The notes under the pieces were generated by a model. It saw only the letters and a program-made list of their open reading frames with translations. It ran no database searches and was not told the origin of the DNA. The position numbers were made by a program, and so were the translations under genes. A stretch of DNA of 39,118 nt, from contig JALOTF010000015.1 in the NCBI GenBank assembly GCA_025458025.1, positions 1 to 39,118 of the forward strand, read 5' to 3'. Below are positions 26,674-34,453 of this stretch, in pieces; position 1 is the stretch's first letter; every line of letters begins with the position of its first letter. The DNA comes from Beijerinckiaceae bacterium (lineage in GTDB: Bacteria; Pseudomonadota; Alphaproteobacteria; Rhizobiales; Beijerinckiaceae).

Positions 26674-26803
26674 CTTTCCCCGTCCGAGGCCTGATAGCCC
26701 CGTCTCCCTCGCGCGAGCGTGCTCGGCGGTGGGATACGCACCCGTGACACCGGTTTCGTGTGTCTGTCGCGCTTAATTCTCCGTGGAGAGCAAGGCGAGA
26801 GGA

Positions 26804-26873
26804 GGGGCGTTCCAAGTTCGGCCCTTCGGGGCCTCACCCGTTCGGGTTGGCTGGAACGCGATGGTGGAACCCC
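26804..26873 (+). ncRNA. Structured rpsD leader with alternative pairings
   Basis: An outer stem GCGTTCC (26807-26813) with GGAACGC (26853-26859) encloses two hairpins: GGCCC-TTCG-GGGCC (26820-26833, a stable UUCG loop) and ACCC-GTTC-GGGT (26836-26847). The left arm can instead pair as GGGG..TTCC (26804-26813, two-base bulge) with GGAACCCC (26866-26873), so the two outer stems exclude each other. It lies 64-133 bases before the rpsD ATG. Since S4 regulates its own mRNA in other bacteria, a control element is possible. The structure is read by eye, not folded. Confidence 0.35.
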
Positions 26874-26936
26874 TGCGAGGCTCACGCTTCGCCGGTTGCC
26901 GTCGTTTTCGGGCTGATCCGCCAAAAGGAAACGACG

Positions 26937-27554
26937 ATGTCGAAGCGTCACGAAGCCAAGTACAAAATTGATCGCCGCATGGGCGAGAATATCTGGGGCC
27001 GTCCGAAGTCCCCGGTGAACAAGCGCGAATACGGCCCTGGCCAGCATGGCCAGCGCCGCAAGGGCAAGATGTCGGATTTCGGCACCCAGCTCCGCGCCAA
27101 GCAGAAGCTCAAGGGCTATTACGGCGCGATCTCCGAGAAGCAGTTCCGCCGCTACTACGCCGAAGCCGTGCGCATGCGCGGTGACGCCGGCGAGAACCTC
27201 ATCGGCCTGCTCGAGCGCCGCCTCGATGCGGTGGTCTATCGCGCGAAGTTCGTGCCGACCGTGTTCGCCGCCCGCCAGTTCGTGAGCCATGGCCACGTGA
27301 AGGTGAACGGCCGCCGCGTGAACATCGCGTCGTATTCGGTGAAGGCCGGCGACGTGATCGAGCTGCGCGATGCTGCCAAGAGCATGATCCTCGTGCAGGA
27401 AGCGGTCGGCCTCGCCGAGCGTGACGTGCCGGATTACATCGAGGTGGATCATTCGAAGTTCACGGCGAAGCTGGCCCGTGTTCCCGGCCTGTCGGATGTG
27501 CCCTATGCGGTGCAGATGGAGCCGAACCTCGTCATCGAATTCTATTCGCGTTGA
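26937..27554 (+). CDS. rpsD: 30S ribosomal protein S4
   Basis: S4 binds 16S rRNA early in 30S assembly. The 205-residue protein starts [20 protein letters not shown] and has the S4 RNA-binding domain (about 94-157) with [20 protein letters not shown] followed by [16 protein letters not shown]. It ends [16 protein letters not shown] as the family does. I chose the ATG at 26937 after AAAAGGAAA. Codon use is strongly biased to C-ending codons, as for highly expressed genes. It appears monocistronic with a leader and a strong terminator. Confidence 0.98.
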   Translation: MSKRHEAKYKIDRRMGENIWGRPKSPVNKREYGPGQHGQRRKGKMSDFGTQLRAKQKLKGYYGAISEKQFRRYYAEAVRMRGDAGENLIGLLERRLDAVVYRAKFVPTVFAARQFVSHGHVKVNGRRVNIASYSVKAGDVIELRDAAKSMILVQEAVGLAERDVPDYIEVDHSKFTAKLARVPGLSDVPYAVQMEPNLVIEFYSR

Positions 27555-27559
27555 TTGGC

Positions 27560-27576
27560 TGCGCCCGCCGGGCGCA
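27560..27576 (+). repeat. Perfect short hairpin just after rpsD stop
   Basis: TGCGCCC-GCC-GGGCGCA is a seven-base-pair perfect stem five bases after the rpsD stop codon. No T-run follows, so it is not the terminator itself. It may stabilise the 3' end of the rpsD message upstream of the true terminator at 27596. Confidence 0.5.
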
Positions 27577-27595
27577 ACCTTCCGCGCAGGAACGG

Positions 27596-27621
27596 AAAAG
27601 CCGCCCTCGGGCGGCTTTTTT
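27596..27621 (+). terminator. Intrinsic terminator of rpsD
   Basis: AAAAGCCGCCC-TC-GGGCGGCTTTTTT forms a GC-rich stem of seven pairs extended by A-T pairs and followed by a run of six T. It is the best intrinsic terminator on the plus strand of this window. Confidence 0.92.
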
Positions 27622-27719
27622 ATTCGCGAGAACGAATATGTCTTGATGTCGCGCAAGGCCTGCGCTGCGGAGAAGCGCAGGATCAGGCTGTTCCCTACCC
27701 CGTTCCGAGGAGAACAGCC

Positions 27720-27923
27720 ATGTGGAAACTCGCTGCCATTCTTCACATTCTCATCATGACTGTGCTCATGGGAGTGCTGGTTGCAGTCATCGCCTCGATG
27801 CCCTCGCTGATGGAGAATGCGAAGGTGTATATCCCGGCCTCTGCTGTGATCGGGTTCATTCTTGGTGTGCCGTTCAGCGTGCTGCTCGCGAAGAAGATTC
27901 TGGCGCAGAACCGCGGGGCATGA
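27720..27923 (+). CDS. Small two-span membrane protein, unknown function
   Basis: The 67-residue protein consists almost wholly of two hydrophobic segments (about 4-25 and 35-58) joined by a short loop, with a basic end (LLAKKILAQNRGA). The ATG at 27720 is preceded by GAGGAG eight bases upstream, supporting a real gene. I do not recognise the family. It lies after the rpsD terminator, so it needs its own promoter, and its end nearly touches the convergent hydrolase gene (three bases between). Confidence 0.65.
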   Translation: MWKLAAILHILIMTVLMGVLVAVIASMPSLMENAKVYIPASAVIGFILGVPFSVLLAKKILAQNRGA

Positions 27924-27926
27924 GCC

Positions 27927-28475
27927 TCACAAACGGCTCAGGAAGCCCGCGAAGCGCATGAGGCCTTCGGGCCAGGGGCCGAAGCCGGCATCGACATTGA
28001 TATGTCCGGCCTCGCCCGCATCCACCAGCAGCGAGCCCCAGCTTGCGGCGAATTCATCCGCCTTCTCGTAAGCGCAGAACGGATCGTTCCGGCTCGCGAC
28101 CAGCAGCGAGGGGAAGGGCAGTGGATCGCGCGGCACGGGTGCAAAGGCGCGGTCGATGCCTGCCGTGAGATTGTCGCGCTCGACATTCGAGGGCGCGACG
28201 AGGAACGCGCCGCGCACCTTCTCCGAGAGCAGCGGCGCGGCATGCGCAATGGTGATGACGCCGAGGGAGTGCGCGACCAGCACCACGGGCTTCTCGGCGG
28301 CCTTCACGCCCTTCACGAGGGCTTCCACCCAATCGGCCTTTCGCGCATCGGCCATCACCGGCTCCCAGATGCGGCTTGCGGTGGAGAGCTTCACCTGCCA
28401 GCGGCTCTGCCAATGATCCGGCCCGGAATTCATGAAACCTGGCAGGATGAGGACGGAAGCGTCAGCGACTTTCAT
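27927..28475 (-). CDS. RBBP9/YdeN-family serine hydrolase
   Basis: The 182-residue alpha/beta hydrolase starts with the family pattern VLILPGFMNSGPDHWQSRWQ. It carries a complete triad: Ser70 in VAHSLG, Asp131 in SRNDPFC and His158 in AGHINVDAGFGPWPEG. Family members are small serine hydrolases of uncertain substrate. It starts three bases after the purB stop on the same strand, so it is probably the last gene of the leftward BASS-rpe-purB operon. Confidence 0.88.
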   Translation of the reverse strand: MKVADASVLILPGFMNSGPDHWQSRWQVKLSTASRIWEPVMADARKADWVEALVKGVKAAEKPVVLVAHSLGVITIAHAAPLLSEKVRGAFLVAPSNVERDNLTAGIDRAFAPVPRDPLPFPSLLVASRNDPFCAYEKADEFAASWGSLLVDAGEAGHINVDAGFGPWPEGLMRFAGFLSRL

Positions 28476-28478
28476 GGC

Positions 28479-29786
28479 TCACGACTCGCCGAAAACCCGC
28501 GCGAAGATCGTGTCCACGTGCTTGAAGTGGTAGCCGAGATCGAACATCGCCTCGAGTTCGGACGCGGGAATGCGCGAAGAGACCTCGGTATCGGCCTTCA
28601 GCGAGGCGAGGAAATCCGCGCCGTGCTCCCAGGTCTTCATCGCGTTGCGCTGCACGAGGCGATAGCTGTCCTCGCGGGAAACGCCGGCCTGAGTCAGCGC
28701 CAGCAGCACGCGCTGCGAATTGTGGAGCCCCGAAAGCTTGTCGAGGTTCTTCTGCATGTTTGCGGGGTAAATCAGCAGCTTGTCGATCACGCCCGTGAGG
28801 CGCGCGAGGGCAAAATCAAGCGTGATCGTCGCATCCGGGCCGATATAACGCTCGACGGATGAGTGCGAGATGTCGCGCTCGTGCCAGAGCGCCACGTTCT
28901 CCATGGCCGGCAGGCAATAGGAGCGCACCATGCGCGCAAGGCCCGTGAGGTTCTCGGTGAGAACCGGGTTGCGCTTGTGCGGCATCGCCGAGGAGCCCTT
29001 CTGGCCCGGCGAGAAATATTCTTCCGCCTCATACACTTCCGTGCGCTGGAGATGGCGGATCTCGGTCGCGAGGCGCTCCACAGAGGAGGCGATCACGGCG
29101 AGCACTGCGAAATACATCGCGTGGCGATCACGCGGGATGACCTGCGTGGAGATCGGCTCGACCGCGAGGCCCATCTTTTCTGCGACATGGGCTTCCACAG
29201 CGGGATCGATGTTGGCGAAGGTACCTACGGCGCCGGAAATGGCGCAGGTCGCGATTTCCGCGCGGGCCGCCACGAGACGGGCGCGGCAGCGGCCGAACTC
29301 AGCATAAGCCTGCGCGAGCTTAAGGCCGAAGGTCACGGGCTCTGCATGAATGCCATGGCTGCGGCCGATGGTGGGCGTGAGTTTGTGCTCGAAGGCCCGG
29401 CGCTTGATGGCGGCGAGCAGCGCGTCGAGATCCTTCAGCAGGATGTCGCTGGCGCGCGCGAGCTGCACGGAAAGGGTCGTATCCAGCACATCCGAGGAGG
29501 TCATGCCCTGATGGACGAAGCGCGCCTCGGGGCCGACGATCTCGGCGAGATGCGTAAGGAACGCGATGACATCATGCTTCACCTCGCGCTCGATGGCGTC
29601 GATACGCTCGATGTCGAAGGTCGCGGGGCCGCCCTTCTCCCACACCGTCGCGGCGGCTTCTTTCGGCACCACGCCGAGTTCGGCGAGCTTGTCGGTCGCA
29701 TGCGCCTCGATCTCGAACCAGATGCGGAACTTGGTCTCGGGCGACCAGATGGCCACCATTTCGGGCCGGGCATAGCGGGGGATCAT
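28479..29786 (-). CDS. purB: Adenylosuccinate lyase
   Basis: PurB cleaves SAICAR and adenylosuccinate, releasing fumarate, in purine synthesis. The 435-residue product has TSSDVLDT (residues 96-103), the His144 region GRSHGIHAEP, and the fumarase/lyase superfamily signature SSAMPHKRNP (265-274) in the flexible catalytic loop. Length is typical. The ribosome site before the ATG at 29786 is weak. It lies 61 bases after a membrane protein gene and directly before the RBBP9-like gene. Confidence 0.97.
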   Translation of the reverse strand: MIPRYARPEMVAIWSPETKFRIWFEIEAHATDKLAELGVVPKEAAATVWEKGGPATFDIERIDAIEREVKHDVIAFLTHLAEIVGPEARFVHQGMTSSDVLDTTLSVQLARASDILLKDLDALLAAIKRRAFEHKLTPTIGRSHGIHAEPVTFGLKLAQAYAEFGRCRARLVAARAEIATCAISGAVGTFANIDPAVEAHVAEKMGLAVEPISTQVIPRDRHAMYFAVLAVIASSVERLATEIRHLQRTEVYEAEEYFSPGQKGSSAMPHKRNPVLTENLTGLARMVRSYCLPAMENVALWHERDISHSSVERYIGPDATITLDFALARLTGVIDKLLIYPANMQKNLDKLSGLHNSQRVLLALTQAGVSREDSYRLVQRNAMKTWEHGADFLASLKADTEVSSRIPASELEAMFDLGYHFKHVDTIFARVFGES

Positions 29787-29847
29787 GGAAGCGTCTTTCG
29801 CGAGGTGAAGCTGTCGCGGCCTCGCTTACACGGGCCGCGCGCGCGGC

Positions 29848-30309
29848 TCAACCTTTCGCGCGGTTGCGCGGGCTGGGAAGCAGGGCATAACCGGCAATCG
29901 CCATCACCGGCGCCATCCACGGCAGCAGGTAATGCGGCGCGGAATAGATGAACACCGCGACACCCTCCAGGCTTTGCCAGAAGAAGGAGCGGAAAGGCCG
30001 CTCGGGATGAAGCTCATAGCCCTCGACCTGGATGCGGTTCTGGATGAGGAAGGCAAAGCCGCCCGCCACCAGAAAGGCCGGTACGAAGGCAATGGCCCGG
30101 AAAGCCTGCGCGGTTCGCGCAAGACCCAACCAGGCCATTAGCCACATCACGAGGCTTGTGCCCATCGCACCAAGAAATCCGCCGAGGAACCAGACGAGAA
30201 CCAACAGATAGGTGCGCTCACTCCAGATCTCGCGATGCTGTTGCAACCAAAGAGCCACAAGGGCTGCCGAGAGGATGCCAAGCAGGAGGGCCGGGCGGAG
30301 ATGCCTCAT
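29848..30309 (-). CDS. Conserved-type inner-membrane protein, unknown function
   Basis: The 153-residue protein has four hydrophobic segments (about 6-20, 31-54, 67-88 and 110-142, the last possibly two). It has a loop with RIQVEGYELHPERPFRSFFW and a basic C-terminus. I do not recognise a named family. The ATG at 30309 (MRHLRPALLLG) starts seven bases after the rpe stop, which supports it over a longer frame that would overlap rpe. Position between rpe and purB suggests simple co-transcription; no function follows from that. Confidence 0.7.
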   Translation of the reverse strand: MRHLRPALLLGILSAALVALWLQQHREIWSERTYLLVLVWFLGGFLGAMGTSLVMWLMAWLGLARTAQAFRAIAFVPAFLVAGGFAFLIQNRIQVEGYELHPERPFRSFFWQSLEGVAVFIYSAPHYLLPWMAPVMAIAGYALLPSPRNRAKG

Positions 30310-30316
30310 CAGGGCA

Positions 30317-30997
30317 TCAGCCGCGTGAGCAGCCGGCTTCCGCCGCCTGCCGGATGGCCCCAACATTCGCGGCATAGGCCGTGCGCCCGCCCTTGAATGC
30401 GGCGGAGCCGGCAACAAGCACATTCGCGCCCGCTGCGGCGATATCGGCTGCATTGGCGGGCGTCACGCCGCCATCGATTTCGAGATCGATATTGCGGTCG
30501 CCGATGATCGCCCGGCAATCGCGCAGCAGGTTCAGCGCGGAGGGGATAAAGCTCTGCCCGCCGAAGCCGGGATTGACGCTCATCACCAGCACGAGATCCA
30601 CCATGTCGATCACCGGGGCAATCGCGCTCGCGGGCGTGCCGGGGCAGATAACCACGCCGGATTTCTTGCCGAGCGCGCGAATGGCCTGCAGCGTGCGGTG
30701 GATATGCGGGCCCGCTTCCACATGCGCCGAGATGAGATCGGACCCGGCCTCGGCGAAATCCTTGAGATACGGATCGACGGGGGAAATCATCAGGTGCGTG
30801 TCAAACAGGGCCTTCACGCGCGGGCGCAGGGATTTGATGATCGGCGCGCCAAACGAGATATTCGGCACGAAATGGCCGTCCATCACGTCGATATGCACCC
30901 AATCCGCGCCCGCGGCCATCATGGCTTCGACATCCGTGCCGAGATCGGCGAAATCCGCCGAGAGGATCGAGGGGGCGATGAGGATCGGGCGGGCCAT
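30317..30997 (-). CDS. rpe: Ribulose-phosphate 3-epimerase
   Basis: Rpe interconverts ribulose-5-phosphate and xylulose-5-phosphate in the pentose phosphate pathway. The 226-residue TIM barrel shows APSILSADFADLG, the metal-binding HIDVMDGHFVPN (His35, Asp37), VMSVNPGFGGQSFIP and DGGVTPANA, all family motifs in order. ATG at 30997 follows GAGAG and lies three bases after the transporter stop. Confidence 0.97.
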   Translation of the reverse strand: MARPILIAPSILSADFADLGTDVEAMMAAGADWVHIDVMDGHFVPNISFGAPIIKSLRPRVKALFDTHLMISPVDPYLKDFAEAGSDLISAHVEAGPHIHRTLQAIRALGKKSGVVICPGTPASAIAPVIDMVDLVLVMSVNPGFGGQSFIPSALNLLRDCRAIIGDRNIDLEIDGGVTPANAADIAAAGANVLVAGSAAFKGGRTAYAANVGAIRQAAEAGCSRG

Positions 30998-31000
30998 GGG

Positions 31001-31963
31001 TCAGCTCTCGCGGGTTTTTTCGGGTTGCAAGCGAGCCTTTACGGCCTTCAGCACTACCGGCGCAACATAGATCGGGATCTGCGCCAGCGCGAAATAGAGG
31101 AACGTGTTTTTCGGCACGACCGCCAGAATGGGGGCGACCAGAAGGCCCATGTTCCGCAGGCCGATTCCGATGGAGGCCGAAAAGCGATCGTTGAAGCTGA
31201 AGGGCCGGAACAAGGCATAGGCGAGCGCAAAATTCAGACCTGAGAAGAAGCAGGAAAGTCCCAGCATCGTGATCATCAGCAGGGGCTCGCGCATGGTTGC
31301 ATCCAGCACGCCGTCCATCGCGGCAATGGCGAAGAGGAAGAACATCAGCACGCCAATGCCGTCGAGTTCGAGTTTCACGGCCTGAAGGCGCGCCGTGCCC
31401 GCGATGCGCCGCAGGATGAGCCCGCCCACCATGCCCGAGCCCACGAACCACAGGAGCCTTTCGGCCAGGGCCAGCGGGGTGATCGGCACTTCCGCGCCCG
31501 CCAGCAAGCTGGTGAAAAGCGGCGCGAGCAGGGGCGTCATCGCCATGCCCAGCACGAGCGAGGCGAGCGAAAGCGAATTCTCGAAGCCGAGAATGGCCGC
31601 GTAGACCGGCGCTGCCATCAGCGGCGGAGCAGAGGCCATGATCGCGATGGCGAGCTGGATGCCGGGATCGAGATCCCGGAACCATGGCAGGTGCAGGAAG
31701 ACATAGCCCACCAGCGGGGGTAGCGTGCAGCTCACCGCGAGCACGATGAGCAGGCGCTTCGGGGCTACAAGCACCGCCTTCATGCCCGGCAGGTTCATGC
31801 GGGCGAAGGCGAGCATGATGAAGATGAAGATCGTGATAGGAATCGCTGGCCGCATCGCGGCAGCGAGTTGCGGCAGGGCGAGGCCGAGAAAGATCGAGAT
31901 TGCATAGGCCGCAGCCGCGTGCTGGCCGAGCCGCTTGAGCAGGAGGCGGGGCCAATCAAGCAT
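31001..31963 (-). CDS. BASS-family (bile acid:Na+ symporter-like) transporter
   Basis: The 320-residue protein is hydrophobic throughout with about nine or ten spans. Repeated-half features include MASAPPLMAAPVYAAILGFE in the first half and IGIGLRNMGLLVAPI in the second, like the crossover regions of the BASS family. Members carry bile acids, pantothenate, pyruvate and other organic anions, usually with sodium; the substrate here is unknown. It is the first gene of the leftward operon and is divergent from the DadA-like gene. Confidence 0.75.
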   Translation of the reverse strand: MLDWPRLLLKRLGQHAAAAYAISIFLGLALPQLAAAMRPAIPITIFIFIMLAFARMNLPGMKAVLVAPKRLLIVLAVSCTLPPLVGYVFLHLPWFRDLDPGIQLAIAIMASAPPLMAAPVYAAILGFENSLSLASLVLGMAMTPLLAPLFTSLLAGAEVPITPLALAERLLWFVGSGMVGGLILRRIAGTARLQAVKLELDGIGVLMFFLFAIAAMDGVLDATMREPLLMITMLGLSCFFSGLNFALAYALFRPFSFNDRFSASIGIGLRNMGLLVAPILAVVPKNTFLYFALAQIPIYVAPVVLKAVKARLQPEKTRES

Positions 31964-32085
31964 GATGAGCGGTCGATTTCACTGTGTATGCGTCAATCTT
32001 CCGCAGAAACCGCTGCGATTTTCCGAAATTCTCCGTTGAATGCCAATCCCAATTGAGGCGATTGTTCGGGACGAGGAGAATTCTC

Positions 32086-33330
32086 ATGCGCGTGGATGTT
32101 CTGGTTCTGGGCGGCGGCATCGTGGGAACGGCGCTTGCGCTTTCGCTGGCGATGAAGGGCCGCTCGGTTGCAATGATCGAGAAGGGTAACCCCGGCGGGG
32201 CCACATCCTTCGGCAGTGCCGGCCTCATCCAGAGCGAAGCGGTCATGCCCTATCCCTTCCCGCGCGATCCTTTCCTTCTGGTGCAATACGCGCTGAACCT
32301 CAAGGCGGAAGCGCATTATCACCTGAAGGATGTGCTGCATGTCGCGCCATATCTCTGGCGCTATTTCCGCGCTTCCACGCGCGAGGGGCAGCTGAAAACG
32401 GCGCGCGCCAATGTGCCGATTTTCGGCGCCTGCCTCGATGAGCATCGCAAGCTTGCGAAGGCCGCAGGCGTGGAGAGCATGCTCCGCCCCGGTGGGTGGA
32501 TGAAGGTGTTCCGCACGCAGAAGGGCATGGATACGGTTGGCAAGGCGACGCTGGACGATCTCAAGCCGTTCGGTGTCGAGGCTGTGATGCTCGATCGCAA
32601 GGCGCTGGTCGAACGCGAGCCCAATCTGTCGGAGGCTGCGATCGGCGGTCTGCATTTTACCACGCCGCTTTCGCTGAATGATCCCGAGGCGCTCACGCTC
32701 GCCTATGCGCGGCATTTCGAAGCGCTCGGTGGCAAGATCCTCAACGGTGACGCGCTCACGCTCGAAGAGCGCAACGATGGCTGGACGGTGAAGACCAGCG
32801 CCGGCCTCGTCTCCGCGCCGGATTGCGTGGTTGCTCTCGGCCCCTGGGCGCCGGATCTGCTGCGGCCCATGGGGTATAAGGTGCCGATGGGCGTGAAGCG
32901 CGGCTACCATGTGCATATGCGCCCCAGGGGCAATGCGCGGCTTGGCATTCCCGTGCTCGATGCCGAACATGGCTACATGCTGGTGCCGATGGCGAATGGC
33001 ATTCGCCTCACCTCTGGCGCGGAATTCGCGCATCGCGACAGCCCGGCCACGCCGCGCCAGATCGACATGATCGAGCCGCGCGCCCGCGAGATGATGCCGC
33101 TGGAGGGCCGCGTCGAGGCTGTTCCGTGGATGGGTGCGCGGCCTTGCATGCCGGATATGCTGCCGGTGATGGGCAAGGCCCCGCGCCACAAGGGCCTGTG
33201 GTTCAATTTCGGGCATGCGCATCACGGGCTGACGCTGGCGGGATCGGCCGGGCGCTTGCTCTCGGAGATGATCACGGGCGAGGCGCCATATACCGACCCG
33301 AAGCCCTACGGCATCGAGCGGTTCAACTAG
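32086..33330 (+). CDS. DadA-like FAD-dependent oxidoreductase
   Basis: The 414-residue protein starts with the FAD-binding motif VDVLVLGGGIVGTALALSLA and continues with the DadA pattern (GNPGGATSFGSAGLIQSEAV). It ends with the second FAD contact region, LWFNFGHAHHGLTLAGSAGR. D-amino acid dehydrogenases of this type oxidise D-amino acids and pass electrons to the respiratory chain, but the substrate here is not proven. ATG at 32086 is preceded by GAGGAG. A longer frame upstream lacks support. No alanine racemase gene is adjacent. Confidence 0.85.
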   Translation: MRVDVLVLGGGIVGTALALSLAMKGRSVAMIEKGNPGGATSFGSAGLIQSEAVMPYPFPRDPFLLVQYALNLKAEAHYHLKDVLHVAPYLWRYFRASTREGQLKTARANVPIFGACLDEHRKLAKAAGVESMLRPGGWMKVFRTQKGMDTVGKATLDDLKPFGVEAVMLDRKALVEREPNLSEAAIGGLHFTTPLSLNDPEALTLAYARHFEALGGKILNGDALTLEERNDGWTVKTSAGLVSAPDCVVALGPWAPDLLRPMGYKVPMGVKRGYHVHMRPRGNARLGIPVLDAEHGYMLVPMANGIRLTSGAEFAHRDSPATPRQIDMIEPRAREMMPLEGRVEAVPWMGARPCMPDMLPVMGKAPRHKGLWFNFGHAHHGLTLAGSAGRLLSEMITGEAPYTDPKPYGIERFN

Positions 33331-33388
33331 AGCATTTTCTGGCCAAGTGGTCGCCGGTTAGCCGCAAGAAAAATGCGACCGCGCTAAA
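33328..33388. repeat. Dispersed intergenic palindromic repeat (AGAGCATTTTC type)
   Basis: The stretch begins in the stop codon of the DadA-like gene with TAGAGCATTTTCTGG, continues with AAGTGG and CGCCGGTT, and closes with AGAAAAATGCGACCGCG. The arms GCATTTTCT and AGAAAAATGC pair with one extra A. I recognise this pattern as a short repeat scattered between genes in many Hyphomicrobiales. Only this copy is in the window. It lies between two convergent genes, where it may also act as a terminator. Confidence 0.6.
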
Positions 33389-34382
33389 CGCCGAAGCGGC
33401 TCTTCCAGTCCGGCAAGGCTGCTGCAAAGGGCAGGGCCTTCGCCTCATAAACGCCGCGCGCGATGGCGCAGGCCAAGCAATCGCCCGCGAGCATGCCGAG
33501 TTCCGTGAGGTTCAGCATGGGATCGCCCAGCGGTTTCGCGCCCGTCGCCGCCGCGAAGATCGTGTCACCATCCATCGGCGCATGAGCCGGGCGAATGGCC
33601 CGCGCCAGGCCATCCTGCGCCATGATCGCCAGGCGCTTCGCCTGCGGTTTCGTGAGCGCGGCATCGGTCACCACGATGCCGATGGTGGTCGCGGGCTCGG
33701 CGGCATGGCCCTTGATGCGCAGCTTAAGGGCATCCGTCGCAAGGCTCGCCGGCCAGCCGAGTCCGCCAAATTCGCCGTTCCGCTCATAGGGCGCGGCCCA
33801 GAAATGTGGGGAATCGCCCATCGTCGCCGTGCCGATGGCGTTCACGACCATCAGGGCTGCGACCCGCAGGCCGGAACGTGTTTCCGCGCTTGCCGCCCCG
33901 ATCCCGCCCTTGAGATTGGCCGTTGTCGCCCCAAGGCCGGCTCCGACCGAGCCGAGGGACGCATCATGCCCTGCCAGCGCATGTTCCGTTGCGCGCCGTC
34001 CGAGATCCCAATAGGGCGGGCGCGCGCCCCAGTTCTTGTCGCCGCCATTGAGAAGATCGAAGATGATCGCCTGCGGCACGATGGGCACGCGGACGGGCCC
34101 GACCGCGAAGCCGCGCCCCGCCGCGGCCAGAGCAGATTGCGCGCCACCCGCCGCATCGAGCCCAAAGGCCGAGCCGCCCGAAAGCAGGATGGCATCGACC
34201 GTTTCCACGGTCATTTCCGGTTCGAGCAGGCCCGTATCGCGTCCGCCCGGCGCGCCGCCGAGCACCGACACGGAAGCAACCGCCGGCTTGTTGAACACGA
34301 TGGCGGTCACGCCACTGGCAAGGCGCTCATCCTGCGCATGGCCCACGGCGAGGCCGGCAATATCGGAGAGGTGATTGTGCAT
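33384..34382 (-). CDS. P1-family (DmpA/NylC-like) N-terminal nucleophile peptidase
   Basis: Proteins of this family cleave themselves and use the new N-terminal Ser or Thr as nucleophile to hydrolyse peptides or amides. The 332-residue protein shows DAILLSGGSAFGLDAAGG, SVGAGLGATTANLKGG and the likely self-cleavage site DGDTIFAAATG, where Thr274 would be the new N-terminus by analogy with NylC-type members. I chose the ATG at 34382 because GAAGGG lies at normal spacing. An in-frame GTG at 34397 contains that ribosome site and is unlikely to be the start. Substrate unknown. Confidence 0.85.
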   Translation of the reverse strand: MHNHLSDIAGLAVGHAQDERLASGVTAIVFNKPAVASVSVLGGAPGGRDTGLLEPEMTVETVDAILLSGGSAFGLDAAGGAQSALAAAGRGFAVGPVRVPIVPQAIIFDLLNGGDKNWGARPPYWDLGRRATEHALAGHDASLGSVGAGLGATTANLKGGIGAASAETRSGLRVAALMVVNAIGTATMGDSPHFWAAPYERNGEFGGLGWPASLATDALKLRIKGHAAEPATTIGIVVTDAALTKPQAKRLAIMAQDGLARAIRPAHAPMDGDTIFAAATGAKPLGDPMLNLTELGMLAGDCLACAIARGVYEAKALPFAAALPDWKSRFGV

Positions 34383-34453
34383 TTGAAAACCCTTCACGCG
34401 ATTGTTGGGGGCGCGTGCCTTTTTCTCAACCTGTTTTCCGCTATGTCGGGATC

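Noticed and set aside
26725-26765. tRNA-like fragment on the minus strand (GGTGTCACGGGTGCGTATCCC resembles a T-arm, split as GGTGTCACGGG and TGCGTATCCC)
   Set aside because: The T-loop would read TGCGTAT, losing the conserved second T and A58. Two of five T-stem pairs fail, and no acceptor stem, D-arm or proper anticodon loop can be drawn. At most a decayed tRNA remnant.
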